Source: Sthenelais limicola
Lineage: Eukaryota; Annelida; Polychaeta; Phyllodocida; Sigalionidae
Length of the DNA stretch: 64,000 nt
Assembly: GCA_942159475.1 (NCBI GenBank)
Contig: OW804097.1
Location: forward strand, 59,664,986 to 59,728,985
Reading direction: 5' to 3'
Part shown: positions 20,964 through 32,640 of the stretch, piece by piece
How positions within the stretch are numbered: position 1 is the stretch's first letter
Layout: each line of letters opens with the position of its first letter
The notes under the pieces: model-generated
Told to the model about the DNA's origin: nothing
The model's database searches: none
Seen by the model: the letters and a program-made list of their open reading frames with translations, nothing else
Translations under genes and position numbers: made by a program

Positions 20964-21293
20964 GCTGATTCCAATGATGATAACATTAGCACATCCATAG
21001 TACTTCTATATTTCTTTATGCATGAAACAAAATTAGTGCCATTTCGTGATGGTCAATCACTACATTATACTAAGGTAGTTAAACATACTCCTTAGGATAA
21101 CCTCAGGTATGCATAGATATATTCAATACACAATCTTGAGATTTGCTACATGTATTCATGCGACTAGCAGTGCTATGTACCCCAGTATTTAAAACATTCT
21201 GACCAAGGGTTACTGTGGAAAGACATTTGAAAAATATCATTCTTTTGCGTCTTTTGACTCATTTTCCTGTGACACAGCACATTTATGATTCAG
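20964..21293 (+). mobile_element. TIR-B copy lacking its left end
   Basis: Runs from GAGACCAAGCTGATTCCAATG through GGTCAATCACTACATTATAC, CACAATCTTGAGATTTG and AAAACATTCTGACCAAGGG to TTTTGACTCATTTTCCTGTG with ACACAGCACA. Confidence 0.8.
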
Positions 21294-22377
21294 CAGACTG
21301 TAGAACCATTTTGTGACAAATGCTCATTGCATTGAGTTCTGCTTGTTTCTTGTTCTCTAGCCAAATCCGGAGTTAATTGCTTCCAGTTCCTCTGGTACAA
21401 CACCTATTGTATGGAGATAACTGTCACCAGTTATGTAATCGCACGGGAATTGACCATGTACACCGACGATTGTGCATAGTATTGGCTTCCCTATTATATA
21501 TAATATTATATAATGATAATTTCCGGAATGCCTATATATAGACTATACTAATACAGTAATACCGGACAAGGGTGTCTTTCTCCTATAGTAAAACCATATA
21601 TCTTCCACGCAGAGCGCCCCTGGTGAAATGAAGATAAAGTAAAGCTATAAGTCGACACGGTAAAGCCATACAGACATTCTCTTATGCATTGGTTTTGTGG
21701 TAAACAGGTTCACAAGTATCTACGTGAGTGTCAGGGCTTGCTACTCTTTTTTTTTATTGCGAATTGCACTGTAATGAAAAAAACATAATTATCATTATCA
21801 TTACATTACCGTGAATCGGCGTACTGCACCGTATAAACTCATGCGTCTCCAATGTTCGAAAGTTGAATGCCCTGGTGACATAGATATTAGTTTATTCGAG
21901 CAATTGATTTTTGATTTGTAATATCTCTTTGGATAGATTATTAATCTGTACCATAATGTTGACATAGGAAGGGTTTCCAGTTTTAGTTTGTAAAGGGTAA
22001 ACAGAGTAATGTTACAGATTCAGTATGTAGGAATCAAGGGAGTTCTTGTGTTGAACATTGCATGAGGGAAAAACAACCATGAAGACCTCTCAGTGCAACA
22101 CATCAAATGTAGCAACATCCACGAAATTGACCTTTAATAATACATTCACAAATTGCTTTTTTGATCGAAATCCCTTTGTAAGATGGTACTACCTAGCTCT
22201 TTTAATTCTTCCACTTAAAACCTCAATGATATATAATATGAAGAAAGGGAAACTATTCCCTACCTCCAAAAAGAATAATTGTAATTATTCTTAAAACATT
22301 TTTTGTTCTAACTCATGAGAACGCCATATATACAGTTTGTGTATACATAGGATCTTTGCAATATGTTTCTCTCCATA
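21294..22377. other. No gene seen
   Basis: About 1.1 kb with no repeat of this window. The 78-codon frame at 22058 has no recognisable motif. Confidence 0.45.
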
Positions 22378-22604
22378 TGGGTCAGGTCGTCACAAAGTGT
22401 ACAATTCATCCTCAACAATGCTCTCAAATAACCCAAATTTAAGACAAAAGTTAGGTTCAAAATACAGTTCAACATAATAGAACGGATTGTTTGAATCAAC
22501 ACAATACCAAATGTACCTAGGATTGATCATTTCTTCACCTAGATAAGTAGAATTGACTGAATGTGTAGAACTGCCGATTGTACATGTTCTGCCAACTTGA
22601 CCCA
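22378..22604 (-). mobile_element. TIR-A copy, full length with intact TA duplication
   Basis: TGGGTCAGGTCGTCACAAAG at the left and GCCGATTGTACATGTTCTG, CCAACTTGACCCA at the right. It is directly flanked by TA at 22376-22377 and 22605-22606. The 227-bp length is close to the family norm of ~235. Confidence 0.9.
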
Positions 22605-22744
22605 TAATAATATTAAATTCATTTCCTAATAGATATCCTCTACATATCCCACAATAAGTACAAAGCCTATATCAGCCTATTGTACACACAATGCCTTAAT
22701 ACCCCATACTCCGTGAACATAAACTCACCATTGTACTATAGATA

Positions 22745-22987
22745 AGGGTCAAGTAGTGAGAAAATGTACAATTCGCCTTCACCAATCCTCTCACACAGCC
22801 CAAATTTAAGAGAGAAATCATGTTCGAAATATATTTCAACATAAACTAACAGATTTTGATATTCAACGCAATACCAAATAATTATAATAATTTATACGGT
22901 CTATTATTCACCCTAGTTTAACCTAATTTAGCAGAATTTCCTAAATGTGTAGAGCTGCCGATTGTACATTTCCTGACGACCTAACTA
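22745..22987 (-). mobile_element. TIR-A copy, full length
   Basis: Begins AGGGTCAAGTAGTGAGAAAA after a TA, contains CAATTCGCCTTCACCAATCC and the usual interior, and ends GTACATTTCCTGACGACCTA. Confidence 0.85.
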
Positions 22988-23079
22988 TTCTTCAGCATAA
23001 ACAATTTTTTTTACATAACAGTTTATTCTGGAAATCCTGCCATCTTGGTCGCATAAACTTTTAATAATCTTTTAATATG

Positions 23080-23449
23080 AACCTGATACCAAAATATACC
23101 CAGATATGTTTTGTATTTATCATTTTCCCTGGCTAATTTACACGAATTTACAAACTACATTGATGAATTGTCTGCTGTATTAGTGTGTAATTGTAATATC
23201 ATTTTCAAATTTGTCATCAATACTGAAAATATCTCACCACTTTAATGTCGCATTATATTGTCTTGTAAGTATATCTAGTTTCTTTAGTTTCTACTAGATC
23301 TGTAGTATGTCATGCACTGAAAGACCAGATTCTAAAATCTGAAGAGCATTACAAAATTTCTATCTCTTATAATTGTCTTGCAAATAAAGAATTTATTACT
23401 ATTAAATGTGTATAGCTAGCGAGTGTATATTTTCTGACGACAGGGCCCA
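23080..23449 (-). mobile_element. TIR-A copy split by a LINE tail
   Basis: TIR-A sequence (GATACCAAAATATACCCAGA...GGCTAATTTACACGAATTTA) stops near 23154 and resumes at 23401 (ATTAAATGTGTATAGCTAGC), ending at TTTCTGACGACAGGGCCCA. Confidence 0.75.
23155..23400 (+). mobile_element. LINE 3' fragment nested in TIR-A
   Basis: This ~245-bp insert ends TTGCAAATAAAGAATTTATT with ACTATT, a plausible non-LTR 3' terminus. It has no coding content; the class is inferred from the tail only. Confidence 0.45.
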
Positions 23450-23629
23450 GATGTACATTAACTCATGGCGTACATCGCTTGGCTAATGGCCAAGGTAACA
23501 AGAGCACAAGAACTTCCTTGAATCCCGACTCCATTATTATTTCATAAGTATTCAGGGGCGGTGGTTGTTGCTGCCGCTGGCTGCATGGTAAGGATGGGCA
23601 ATAATGTTATACCTGCTGTCAGGTGAACC

Positions 23630-23724
23630 CGGGTCAGGCGGTCACAAAATGTACATAGTTGATAAATTCTGCAAAATTAGGCTTACAAATTGTCAACACT
23701 GGGTATATCTGGGGATATTTGATC
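23630..23724 (+). mobile_element. TIR-A 5' fragment
   Basis: CGGGTCAGGCGGTCACAAAA through TTGATAAATTCTGCAAAATT to GGTATATCTGGGGATATTTG, then homology ends. Confidence 0.75.
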
Positions 23725-24359
23725 ATTAATGAACAAAGAGTCAGAACTGTTTTAAGTGTTTTATTTGTGATTTATAGTGGGGAATAATATTATGTTATAT
23801 CATTGATCTTTCACAATATCATATCATTGGTAAATTGGCATTTTCGCGAAGAGGTCAGTGCACTTGAGAGTCTTTGATTGGACATACATAAATTGTCTCC
23901 TTTACAATATGGGCTTCATCCGTTCTGCAGGCAGGTAAACAGAGGGAATGATGTTGCGAGGTATCACAGCAAATATTTAGTTATCTGAGTCTAAAGTCGC
24001 GAAATTGGTCTTTTTGAAATATATTTTTAGGAATGTTTGCATTCGTTGAGAGTATATGGTATCCTTCGCATTGTAGATTTCAAGACTGTGTGCTACACAT
24101 GACATTGTATACATCACATTCTACTCTAAATTCAAAAGAGAGCGATAATGGTGTGTCTCAGACATTTTCCCTCCATTTTCCTCCATTGTCTTGGCATATA
24201 CTTGTATACCCAATGTTTGTAAATACAGCATTGGAATGCTTACATGTTTACATAGACCAATTAAAAATTATTCCCAATGTAAGCAACTACTCTACAAAGA
24301 TCCCCTGTTGCAACATGGTAAAGAAAACATTTCCTAGTCCCTGAATTTTGTATACAAAG
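23725..24359. other. No convincing gene
   Basis: A 103-codon frame with an ATG (24033-24344) is the longest non-repetitive one outside the LINE, but it shows no motif, no codon preference I can see and no splice context. I regard it as chance. Confidence 0.4.
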
Positions 24360-24690
24360 TTTGATACAGAGAAAGAGAGAGATAAAAAAGAACGAGCGAG
24401 AAAGAGTCAGAGAGAAGGAGAAATGGGGAGATAAAAGAACAGACAGGGGGAGATACAGCGTGACAGATAGAGAGAGAAAGAGGAGCGGGAGAGAGAGGAG
24501 AGAGAAGAGAGAAAGGGATGAGAGAGGAGAGAGAGAAAAGGATGGGAGAGAGCGGAGAGAGAGAGGAGTGAGAGAGAAGAATGGGGAGGGAGAGAGAGGA
24601 GAGAGGGAATATTATTAAAGATAAAGCGAGAGTAAGATAGAAAGCAATCAGGAAAGGGAGAGAGAGACGGAGAGAGAGAGCATGCATGTG
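24360..24690. repeat. Purine-rich (GA)n tract
   Basis: About 330 bp of AGAGAGAAAGGAG-type sequence. The frames on either strand are Arg/Glu or Leu/Ser repeats and not credible genes. Confidence 0.9.
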
Positions 24691-25077
24691 TGAAAGCGTG
24701 ATATCTGTCACATATGTCTCTTATGTTTTATGTATTCATTCACGACGCATAACAATCTAAGGAGTGTTCTGTTTTGATGAAGACTAGGTCTGAACCGTTT
24801 GAATATTGAACAATCTCTTTTTCCCGTCAGACAATGATGGGTCGACTCCATTAAACCACTTTCCCTGCAGTGTCTGTAATGATTGTTTCTGATCGAGGCA
24901 AAGAGCTCGGGGCCATTCAGCGTCCATCATTCTTGGTGTATTAATGTTGCCATGGCGAGCAAAAGCACACCTTTTTATTCACAAGCAGACGACATTCAAA
25001 CCTGAATGAAAACAATGACACGTGACCATCGTAGTCTATGTCTGGTCTATTATGATCACAAAGTAGGTCTACATGAA
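24691..25077. other. No gene seen
   Basis: No supported feature. Confidence 0.45.
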
Positions 25078-25875
25078 TAGGGGATTTGCATGTCCGCCAT
25101 TGAGAATCTTGATTCGCATGGAATTATGGGACTTATGGTATACAATGAAAAATGTATGGAAATCACGTCATGTTCCACACAGGATTTTTATTGGTGCTCT
25201 ATCAATATCCATCAAGCGGCACAAACAAATAATAGTTTTTTCTGTGTTTAAGCTTATCCCAACAATGTGTCTGATGTAACATTATTATTGTTTAGAACAG
25301 TAATAATGTTGTATCAAGATATAATTGTGCTATTATGCTATATGAACTATTTTTCTGTTTTCACTACATCATAGGCACTGTTCATAGGTAGTGTAGGCCC
25401 AAAGTTGAGAAAGTCCCTTTCAGCGAAGGGAAAGCCTCTCGCCTCAAACCGCAAAGTGCCATTATAATTTCATTAAGACCGCAAAATGTCATTATTTCCA
25501 CTAAAACGCCGAGTTCTAGGCAGGGATACCGATTAGCGAAGTAGGCTGACATACTATTCTTATCTGATCTGAGGGACAGATCAAAATATCTGGGGCCCAG
25601 AAATGTGTATATTGTAATCTTTTTGTATCGTTAAAAAATAAAAGCCTAAATAAAAGATATTTCAACAACACACATGTGTTATTATTTCCACAGCACCAGT
25701 CCCCATCTTTTCCATGATACATTTAGTGTTCAAAGATCATACAGTCTATGATATTGAGTTTTTTCCCCCAAGTTTCGATAACGATCTTTCTAAACATTTG
25801 TATCTAAAACCTGAACTGAATCTATCTCGGCATGCACTGTAACAGACATGCACAGTGGCACAAGCAACTCCCCTA
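25078..25875 (+). mobile_element. Family 3 element, ~800 bp, both ends present
   Basis: Terminal repeats are TAGGGGATTTGCATGTCC on the left and, inverted on the right, TAGGGGAGTTGCTTGT. The right subterminal part (CGGCATGCACTGTAACAGAC) matches the other three family copies. A family 5 repeat lies inside. Otherwise it is AT-rich and non-coding, so it is a non-autonomous DNA element of unknown superfamily. Confidence 0.8.
25396..25577 (+). repeat. Family 5 dispersed repeat, copy 2, inside family 3
   Basis: Shares the whole 17331-17515 block: TAGGCCCAAAGTTGAGAAAG, AAGCCTCTCGCCTCAAACCG, GCGAAGTAGGCTGACATAC, TTATCTGATCTGAGG. It is absent from the shorter family 3 copies, so it is best read as a nested insertion. 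Confidence 0.85.
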
Positions 25876-27350
25876 TTGTCACATATACATGGCTATAACA
25901 TCGTGATTTAGGACAGGTAAATACACTGCCAGAAGGAACATATTAAAATGGAGGAACATAATGCCGCAAACACAACAGAGGGAGGCGACCATGTTTATGT
26001 ACTGGGAAATGGCTGTCATTTTCTTTTTATAAAATCATATTTATTCAGGTTTAATAGCGAGCACCGTTACATCTGGATAATTATTGCACATGTAGATAAT
26101 ATCTACCCAGATCACCGAGGTGGTGGTCTTCCTCCGGGCCCTGAGTCGCAGGAGGAAAAAAGATCTATATTCTGTTGGTAATTGATATAAATGTTGGTCC
26201 TATTCTTAGAACAAATCGCACACTATATATATATACAAGAACAGGGAATTCACAAAAAGATATGCACAGGACAACGGCAGTAGGCTAACTTTCACAGTAT
26301 GTTTAAAATCACCGAATGCCTCTGAAGATCTTAAAGTAACATCGAGATTATTACTACTTTGGTAGTGTGAGGTAATTTAATATTGACGAGAGGAGCATCC
26401 GGGGGAGGGCAAGGTGCCATGACATGCCTGTATCTTTAGTAAATCCATTTGATGAAGTTTAATCATCACGTTCAGCATCAATTTTTACCATCCAGCTGGG
26501 AAATTTGATTTGAACTGAAATGGATTATGAATACTGAATGTCATGAATATATACTTGCTGAAACTAATTTCCACAAACTGCGTCAATGGAAAAGCAATGT
26601 TTAGAGAGATATATGTAAACAATGATTGGTATTGATTATGATAATAATTACCATAAAAAACATATGTTGCACAACCTAAAACGACTCCTCTGACCAGCTC
26701 CAGTTGTTATTACATTAGGATTGAGAATGCACTGCAGAATGCAACCGCAACAACCGCAGAGGGAATACACGTCAGTGGAGTCAAGCCATAAATCTACCTA
26801 GAGCTATATAGTGCTTATCGATGTTCCCAAATTGCTTGGTGATTTCTAGTTGGGATTTTTATAATGCAATAGCACAAGTAATGTTTAATGCATTCATGAT
26901 TTATGAGGAAAATATTATCACACTCGCATCATTTGGGACAATTTATAAGATGTCTATCTATTCATGCATGCATGTATACTCCACGTATTGTAATCATAAC
27001 CTATAACTTATGTATATCTATCTATAAGAGACACCATTTATACCCATTTATTTACCCGTGTGCGCATGCATGCGATTGGTATTTTTCTTTTATCTATTTG
27101 TGGTCTATAGGAAAACGAATCACTCAATTTGTTTATCAATCAATATCTATGTTCATATAATCAATATCAAATCATCTTCCAAAAGGTCAATTTTGGTGAA
27201 CACCAGAATCGCTGCACTATATTTCGAATAGGATTAACTTTTTAAACTTAGTGAATCCTGGATAAAAGTGAAAATCCTAGGATAGCCTTGCCTAGGTGGG
27301 TATGCCAAGAAGCAAACAACACACAATTAACTCCTTTCGAACCCAGACTA
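25876..27350. other. No gene seen
   Basis: The largest stretch (1.5 kb) without any repeat family of this window. Frames of 61-85 codons at 25948, 26821 and 26903 carry no motif. It could be relic single-copy sequence. Confidence 0.45.
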
Positions 27351-27690
27351 TAGGGGATTTGCATGTCTCACTGCGCATTACATGTCTATCACAGTGCATG
27401 CTGGGATGGATTCAGTTCAAATTTGACATACGAATATTTAGCAATATCATTAGTGATAAATGCAAGGGTATTTTCACAAATATCATAGCTTGTATAAATG
27501 ATCTATGAAACCAAATGCATGATAGGAAAGTCTTGTTTTGTGGAAATATTTAATACACATGGCTATTTATATATATTATGAGACACTATTAAATATTCCA
27601 TGCTGACCATTACATGTTTTCTTGAGCCTTTACATTGACATATAATTCCATGCGAACCGCGATTTAAGATGCCGGACATGCAAACACCAT
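27351..27690 (+). mobile_element. Family 3 element, ~340 bp
   Basis: TAGGGGATTTGCATGTCTCA at the left, then ACAGTGCATGCTGGGATGGA, GTGATAAATGCAAGGGTA and TATCATAGCTTGTATAAATG. The right end CCGGACATGCAAA near 27685 is decayed. Confidence 0.75.
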
Positions 27691-28042
27691 ATTGCCACTA
27701 CAACAGCAAAATGGGAAAATAATTGCAATTTCGAGAAAAAGTCAAGAACTCATTAAAAAAACGGTGGAAATACCAATTTTTCTTCATTTTCATGATTATA
27801 ACTTTCCATTCTACATCGCTAATGATAAAAATGAGGGAAAATGTTTTTGGGTCCATTTAGCTGGAAATACGTACGTGTGTGATGACTTCCGGGCTTTTAA
27901 TTAAATCAAGATCGCCGTCGACCAATCAGGATTGATGATTAATGGCCTATAATGTGTGTACATCGTGATGTTTTCATCCGACAGTTTCTACAATATGGCC
28001 TCAGGTTATTTAGCCATACATCCTCCTCCTCGTGATGATCTA
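27691..28042. other. No gene seen
   Basis: A 70-codon frame starting at 27692 overlaps the element end; no motif is seen. Confidence 0.4.
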
Positions 28043-28072
28043 TGGGTCAAGTCGCCAGAAAATGTACAATTT
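28043..28072 (-). mobile_element. TIR-A left end only
   Basis: TA followed by TGGGTCAAGTCGCCAGAAAA with TGTACAATT, then unrelated sequence. Confidence 0.75.
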
Positions 28073-28224
28073 ATGTGATAATTTTGGAAACCATCCATCA
28101 AATAAAAGTCTGTGCCTAATTAGCAATGAGCTTATTCGGGGAAGCACATATATGTACATACTGAGCTTTGCTTTTCCTATGTCTATTATTTCCAGTGCAG
28201 AGAGAAAAAAATATGTAAAAAATA

Positions 28225-28701
28225 TGGGTGAAATCGTCAGAAAATGTGCAATTTCCCTTCACCATCCTCTCAAATAACTCAAATTCTGTTTTTGTTTTGT
28301 GCAACTGACTTTATTTCAGAAACCTGCTATCTAGGCGTATTACAATACTAAACAGAATCCGGGTTGTTTCGAGAATTACCCAAATTTAAGTAAAAAATCG
28401 AGTTTTGAAATACAGTTCAACGTAACCGAACAGATAGTCCCTGGATAATCCAGTGACTAATAAAGAATTCAATTATCTACAAATGAACTTCATCTTTTCT
28501 CCACGAAGTCATCAACGTTTAACCATTATCGGATGACTTGTTCTTCTTCGTGTGATATGTATTTCTTAATTTTGAAAAATCAACTCCACACTAAATATAA
28601 TTGATATAGATAGTATTCATCTTATCTTAACTTGTTCTGTGATGTAACAGAGTTAACAAAAATAGAGCTACCGATTGTACATTTTATGTCGACCTGACCC
28701 A
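28225..28701 (-). mobile_element. TIR-A copy with two insertions
   Basis: The left end TGGGTGAAATCGTCAGAAAA with TCTCAAATAACTCAAATT is interrupted at 28281-28375. The interior resumes (TACCCAAATTTAAGTAAAAA, CAGTTCAACGTAACCGAACA) and breaks again at about 28435-28655. The right end CGATTGTACATTTTATGTCG with ACCTGACCCA closes it. Confidence 0.7.
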
Positions 28702-28750
28702 TGTGAGTATTGTTCCCTCCGCATAATAAATAATTGGTATTTTACCTATG

Positions 28751-28993
28751 TGGGTCAGGTCGTCAGAAAAATGTACAATTGGTAGCTCTACATATTTAAT
28801 AAATTCTGCTTAATTAGGCTTGAAAATGATAAATATAAGGTACATCTGGGTTTATTTGTTATTGTGTTGATACAAACAATCTGTTCGATTGTGTTAGACT
28901 CAATTTAGAAGCTCATTCTTGTCTTAAGTCTGGATTAGTTGAGCGGGTTTCTGATCATGAAGGCGAATTGTACATTTTTTGACGACTTACACC
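28751..28993 (+). mobile_element. TIR-A copy, full length
   Basis: TGGGTCAGGTCGTCAGAAAA at the left; AAGGCGAATTGTACATTTTT with TGACGACTTACACCA at the right. All internal landmarks are present. Confidence 0.9.
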
Positions 28994-29246
28994 ATTTATG
29001 GATCGATACTCATGCATTCCCAATTCCATATGAGACAGTTGGACCATTTAATTGGGAAAAGATAATGATGTGTTTTAATTCAATATAGATCTTCGATTAT
29101 GGATATTGAATTAATAAATCGGTCATCACTAATTGGTCTTTTGAAAAATGATTGATTGATTGATTGATTGCAGCTATATATATGCAGCTTGAGGCATTCT
29201 TGCCTCGGGTGCTTTCTAACATTCCTGGCAATTTCATAAATATAAT

Positions 29247-29580
29247 ATGTGATCTGTTTAAGAAAAATGAGTCACAAGTCGCCAAAAATGATATTTTGTA
29301 AATGACTCAGAATCTTTTTAGTTTTCTTGGTTTTAGAGAGTTCAGCGCTGCTGGCACCATGTACAAATGTACCAAATTTCAAGACTGGGTATTGAATATA
29401 TTCATAAACATCTGAGGTTAGTTATTCTAAGCAGTATATTTAACTACTTTACCAGAGTGATTCACCATCAAGAAATATCGCCAACTTCTTTTTTTCATGC
29501 ATACAAAATATACTTATTAGAAAAGTACTTATTAGCTCATAGGTCGCAAAAAGGATAGTTTCCAAATGTTATTTCTCTCC
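29247..29580 (-). mobile_element. TIR-B copy, rearranged
   Basis: TATGTGATCTGTTTAAGAAAAATGAGTCAC opens it. CAAATTTCAAGACTGGGTAT, ATCTGAGGTTAG and ATATTTAACTACTTTACCAG follow in reverse orientation. A second partial block (GTATCAAAATTCAAGACTAT) lies at 29760, so at least two fragments are involved. Confidence 0.65.
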
Positions 29581-29909
29581 ACAAGAACTCTTTGCAGGAA
29601 TGGGGAGTTTTTAATACTAACTGGTGGGGTAGAAGACCGATTGGATATTTGAATTCTTCAGAGAGACGACGATTTGAATTGTTGAATGCAACTTTATTAT
29701 TCTTTGTAGGAATGTTTTCATTTTCGGGGTATTCAGCGCGTTCAGTCGCATCAGTACATGTATCAAAATTCAAGACTATATTTTATATGTGTTTCTAAGG
29801 TCATTCTAATAGGGCTCCTCCACTAGAAAAAACCTTGTCGGAGACAAGTTGCTTTTTTCACAGACAAGGTGTACTGCCTTGTCTTAACGTGTCACTGACA
29901 GAAAGTCTT

Positions 29910-30367
29910 CAAGTGGAAGAGGGCACTAAGACAATAGGGACATTTAGCAACCCCTACGCTAACGCTAACACTAACGTAAACGTATCTTTTGTGAGGACTA
30001 CGTCAGCACTAGGTGTGCTATTCTTAGCTTGCTACCTGAGATACGGACGTCAATTACGCTAAGAGGTGTGTCAATACGTTCCCAACGTATGTCTATTTCA
30101 CGCTAAAATAATGGACAATTATCATTTCATTTTTATGTACAAATGAGCGGGAGGTGTTTTTCTTTGTATACAGGTGTAAAACACTACTCACATTCATGAA
30201 ATTGTGTGTTTTTTTGCCCTCTGAAAACACCTCTCCACCACTAAAACTGATAGAATTCTGCCATTACATACGGCCCACGCTATCGTGAGAAACTAGCGTT
30301 TACGTTAGCGTTAGCGTTAGCGTTGTGGTTGCTAAATGTCCCTACTGTCTCTGGCACTTTTCACTTG
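29910..30367. mobile_element. TIR element with GCTAAC-repeat ends
   Basis: The left arm 29910-29982 (AAGTGGAAGAGGGCACTAAG, GGGACATTTAGCAACC, ACGCTAACGCTAACACTAAC) is the inverse of the right arm 30297-30367 (GTTAGCGTTAGCGTTAGCG, GGTTGCTAAATGTCCC, GGCACTTTTCACTT). Arms are ~70 bp; the interior is ~315 bp and non-coding. I do not recognise the superfamily. It abuts the next TIR element by ~22 bp. Confidence 0.75.
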
Positions 30368-30389
30368 TCTCCACGTGTCACATCACATA

Positions 30390-32318
30390 TGGGCGGGGCT
30401 CCCGGAAATGTCCACTTTCAAAAAAATAAAGTCAGAATTTTCTTTTCTTTTAATTTATCTGAGCCTTCTCCTGGTCATAGCCAATGGTACAAGCTTAAAC
30501 TTACTAAAATTATAAATTTTTCTGAACTTTTTCTGAATTCCTACTAAGTCTATCCAAAAAGTGTCCATTTTTGGCCACAGTGCCTGTTGTGTTCGGGGAG
30601 GAAATGAATAAACTTGAATAAAAAAGGAAAATAATATTATATTGTACTTTTTCATTATTATTCAATTTTATCATTTTTTGGTCATAGCATATTTGTACCT
30701 GAACATAACACCCCTGTCCCCGAACACAACACCCCACCCTGTCTCCGAACATAACACCACCTTAATTTAAGGGAAAGAAAGTAGTCATTTGGAATATATC
30801 CAATTATTTATGTTCAGAATTGCATACACAAATGAATAGAATACTTTAGTTTTCAATTTTATCATTTTTTCGTCATAGCATTTTTGTACCCGAACATAAC
30901 ACCCCTGTCCCGAACACAACACCTCACCCTGTCCCGAACACAACACCCTACCCTGTCCCCGAACATAACACCTCCTTAAATTAAGGGAAATTAATTAGTC
31001 ACTTGGAATATAACCAATGATTTATGTTCAGAACTACATACACAAATGAATAGAATACTTTAGTTTTCAATTTTATCATTTTTTCATCATAGCATATTTG
31101 TACCCGAACATAACCCCCCTGTCCCCGAACACAACACCCCACCCTGTCCCTGAACACAACACCCTACCCTGTCCCCGAACACAACACCCTACCCTGTCCC
31201 CGAACATAACACCTCCTTAAATTAAGGAAAATTAAGCAGTCACTTGGAATATAACCAATGATTTCTGTTCAGAACTACATGTATCACATTTGAATAGCAT
31301 ACTTTAGTTTTTCAATTTTATCATTTTTTTCATCATAGCATATTTGTACCCGAACACAACACCCCTGTCCCCGAACACAACACCCCACCCCTTCCCCGAA
31401 TACAACAACCCCTTTGTCTAAGGGAAGATAAGCAGTCAATGGAAATATACCCAATGGGTTATATACAAAATTGCATGCATAAATGAAGGGTTTCGTCGAT
31501 TTTCCCATTACCTTTTAATTTTGTTACCCTTTGGTCATAATCTCTGTGTTCCCGAACACAACACCCCTCTCCCCGAACACAACACCCCTCTCCCCGAACA
31601 CAACACATACTCTGAATGTGGGTTTTCTGCTTATATATTCAAAGTCAACATATAGGATGGGTAAATATCAAATAAATGTGTATATTCACAAAATTTTCAT
31701 GAATATTTGAATAAAAATGCACTTTATCACTGTGAGAAGAAAAGGCTCTCAAACTCATATTTTCTATGTCTCAACTTTATGGAACCATGAGTATGGTCAA
31801 AATCGGAAAAAAATAAAAATTTAAAGTTTTATGTGATATGGGACTATATCAAGAACAAAAAACCGAAAGCAAAGATTTCCTAGGTAGAACCTTTATTGTG
31901 AATTTTATCAATTTATTAATAATCTTCATAAGCTATTTTGAGAGATGTGAATGAAAAGACAGAAAATAATAAAATAAATAAAAAAAAACCAAATTAAAAA
32001 ATAAACTCAGAAGGAGGCTCTTACATATGCTTCATGAAGAATTAAAAACAAATAACAAATTAATAAGTTTTATATAACTTTTCATTGAAACAAAAAAAAT
32101 TTATGCCAGGGACATACATTTGGAGACATTTTCCAACATAAAAATATGATTTTTTTGCATAAAAAGAATTTTTATATATATTTCTCAATATGTTCTAATT
32201 ATACACTTGGAAAGGTACAAAATACTGAAAAATTGGTAATGTGGGATGAAATCCAAATAAATTATGGAATTAAAATGGGTGTTTTTGTCAAAATGGACAT
32301 TTTCGGGAGCCCCACCCA
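30390..32318. mobile_element. 1.93-kb TIR element containing a tandem array
   Basis: TIRs are TGGGCGGGGCTCCCGGAAAT (then GTCCA) on the left and, inverted on the right, TGGGTGGGGCTCCCGAAAAT (then GTCCA). Both are flanked by TA (30388-30389 and 32319-32320). TA duplication with TGGG termini suggests a Tc1/mariner-type mobiliser. No transposase frame is present. The middle is the higher-order repeat listed next; the right third is AT-rich. Confidence 0.85.
30660..31610 (+). repeat. Higher-order tandem array (CCCCGAACACAACACC subrepeats)
   Basis: Five units start at TTTTATCATTTTTT-type anchors near 30666, 30857, 31072, 31317 and 31518, so unit length varies between ~190 and ~245 bp. Most of the variation comes from 3, 4, 5, 3 and 3 copies of a ~21-25 bp subrepeat, CCCCGAACAYAACACCCYAC. 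The spacers (TTAAGGGAAATTAA, ACTTGGAATATAACCAATGA) are shared. Minus-strand frames are repeat translations. Confidence 0.9.
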
Positions 32319-32332
32319 TATATGCAATGCAT

Positions 32333-32640
32333 AAAGTCGTCAGAAAGTTTAAATTTTAACTATCGTCTTTTCCTGTATCACCTGTAAACTGTTCTAATTA
32401 TTAGCGTTTGTCAATAAGTTGAGAAAGAATATTCAGCGCGGAAGAGGAGAAAAAGCAGATTGTATTCTAGATGTTAATCACTCAAGAGGAGAGCATTTAT
32501 TGACAAAATGAATTAATATCCGGTGTTGGAAAAAATCCTCTCTCAATCATGAACCAAATTTAGGACAAAAAAAGTCAAAATGCAGTTCAATATAACTGAA
32601 TCAATGCAATACAAATATATTCTCAGATATAGTATTATGT
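32333..32640 (-). mobile_element. Decayed TIR-A fragments
   Basis: AAAGTCGTCAGAAAGTTTAAA at 32333 resembles a left end. CCAAATTTAGGACAAAAAAA, CAGTTCAATATAACTGAA and ATTCTCAGATATAGTATTA at 32550-32640 resemble the interior. Confidence 0.55.

Noticed and set aside
22308..22605. Similar small proteins encoded at several places (for example 9120, 9307, 16664, 22308, 22390, 50182)
   Set aside because: All are translations of TIR-A copies; the shared residues reflect the repeat, and the frames are not maintained.
24033..24344. 103-codon ATG frame as a gene
   Set aside because: No motif, splice context or codon pattern. A frame of this size is expected by chance in 64 kb read six ways.
29950..30320. 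Interstitial telomere repeat
   Set aside because: The hexamer is GCTAAC/GTTAGC with only three to four units, arranged as an inverted pair in TIR arms, not (TTAGGG)n.
30660..31610. CRISPR-like array
   Set aside because: Subrepeats are directly adjacent or separated by repeated, not unique, spacers, and the array sits within a TIR element.
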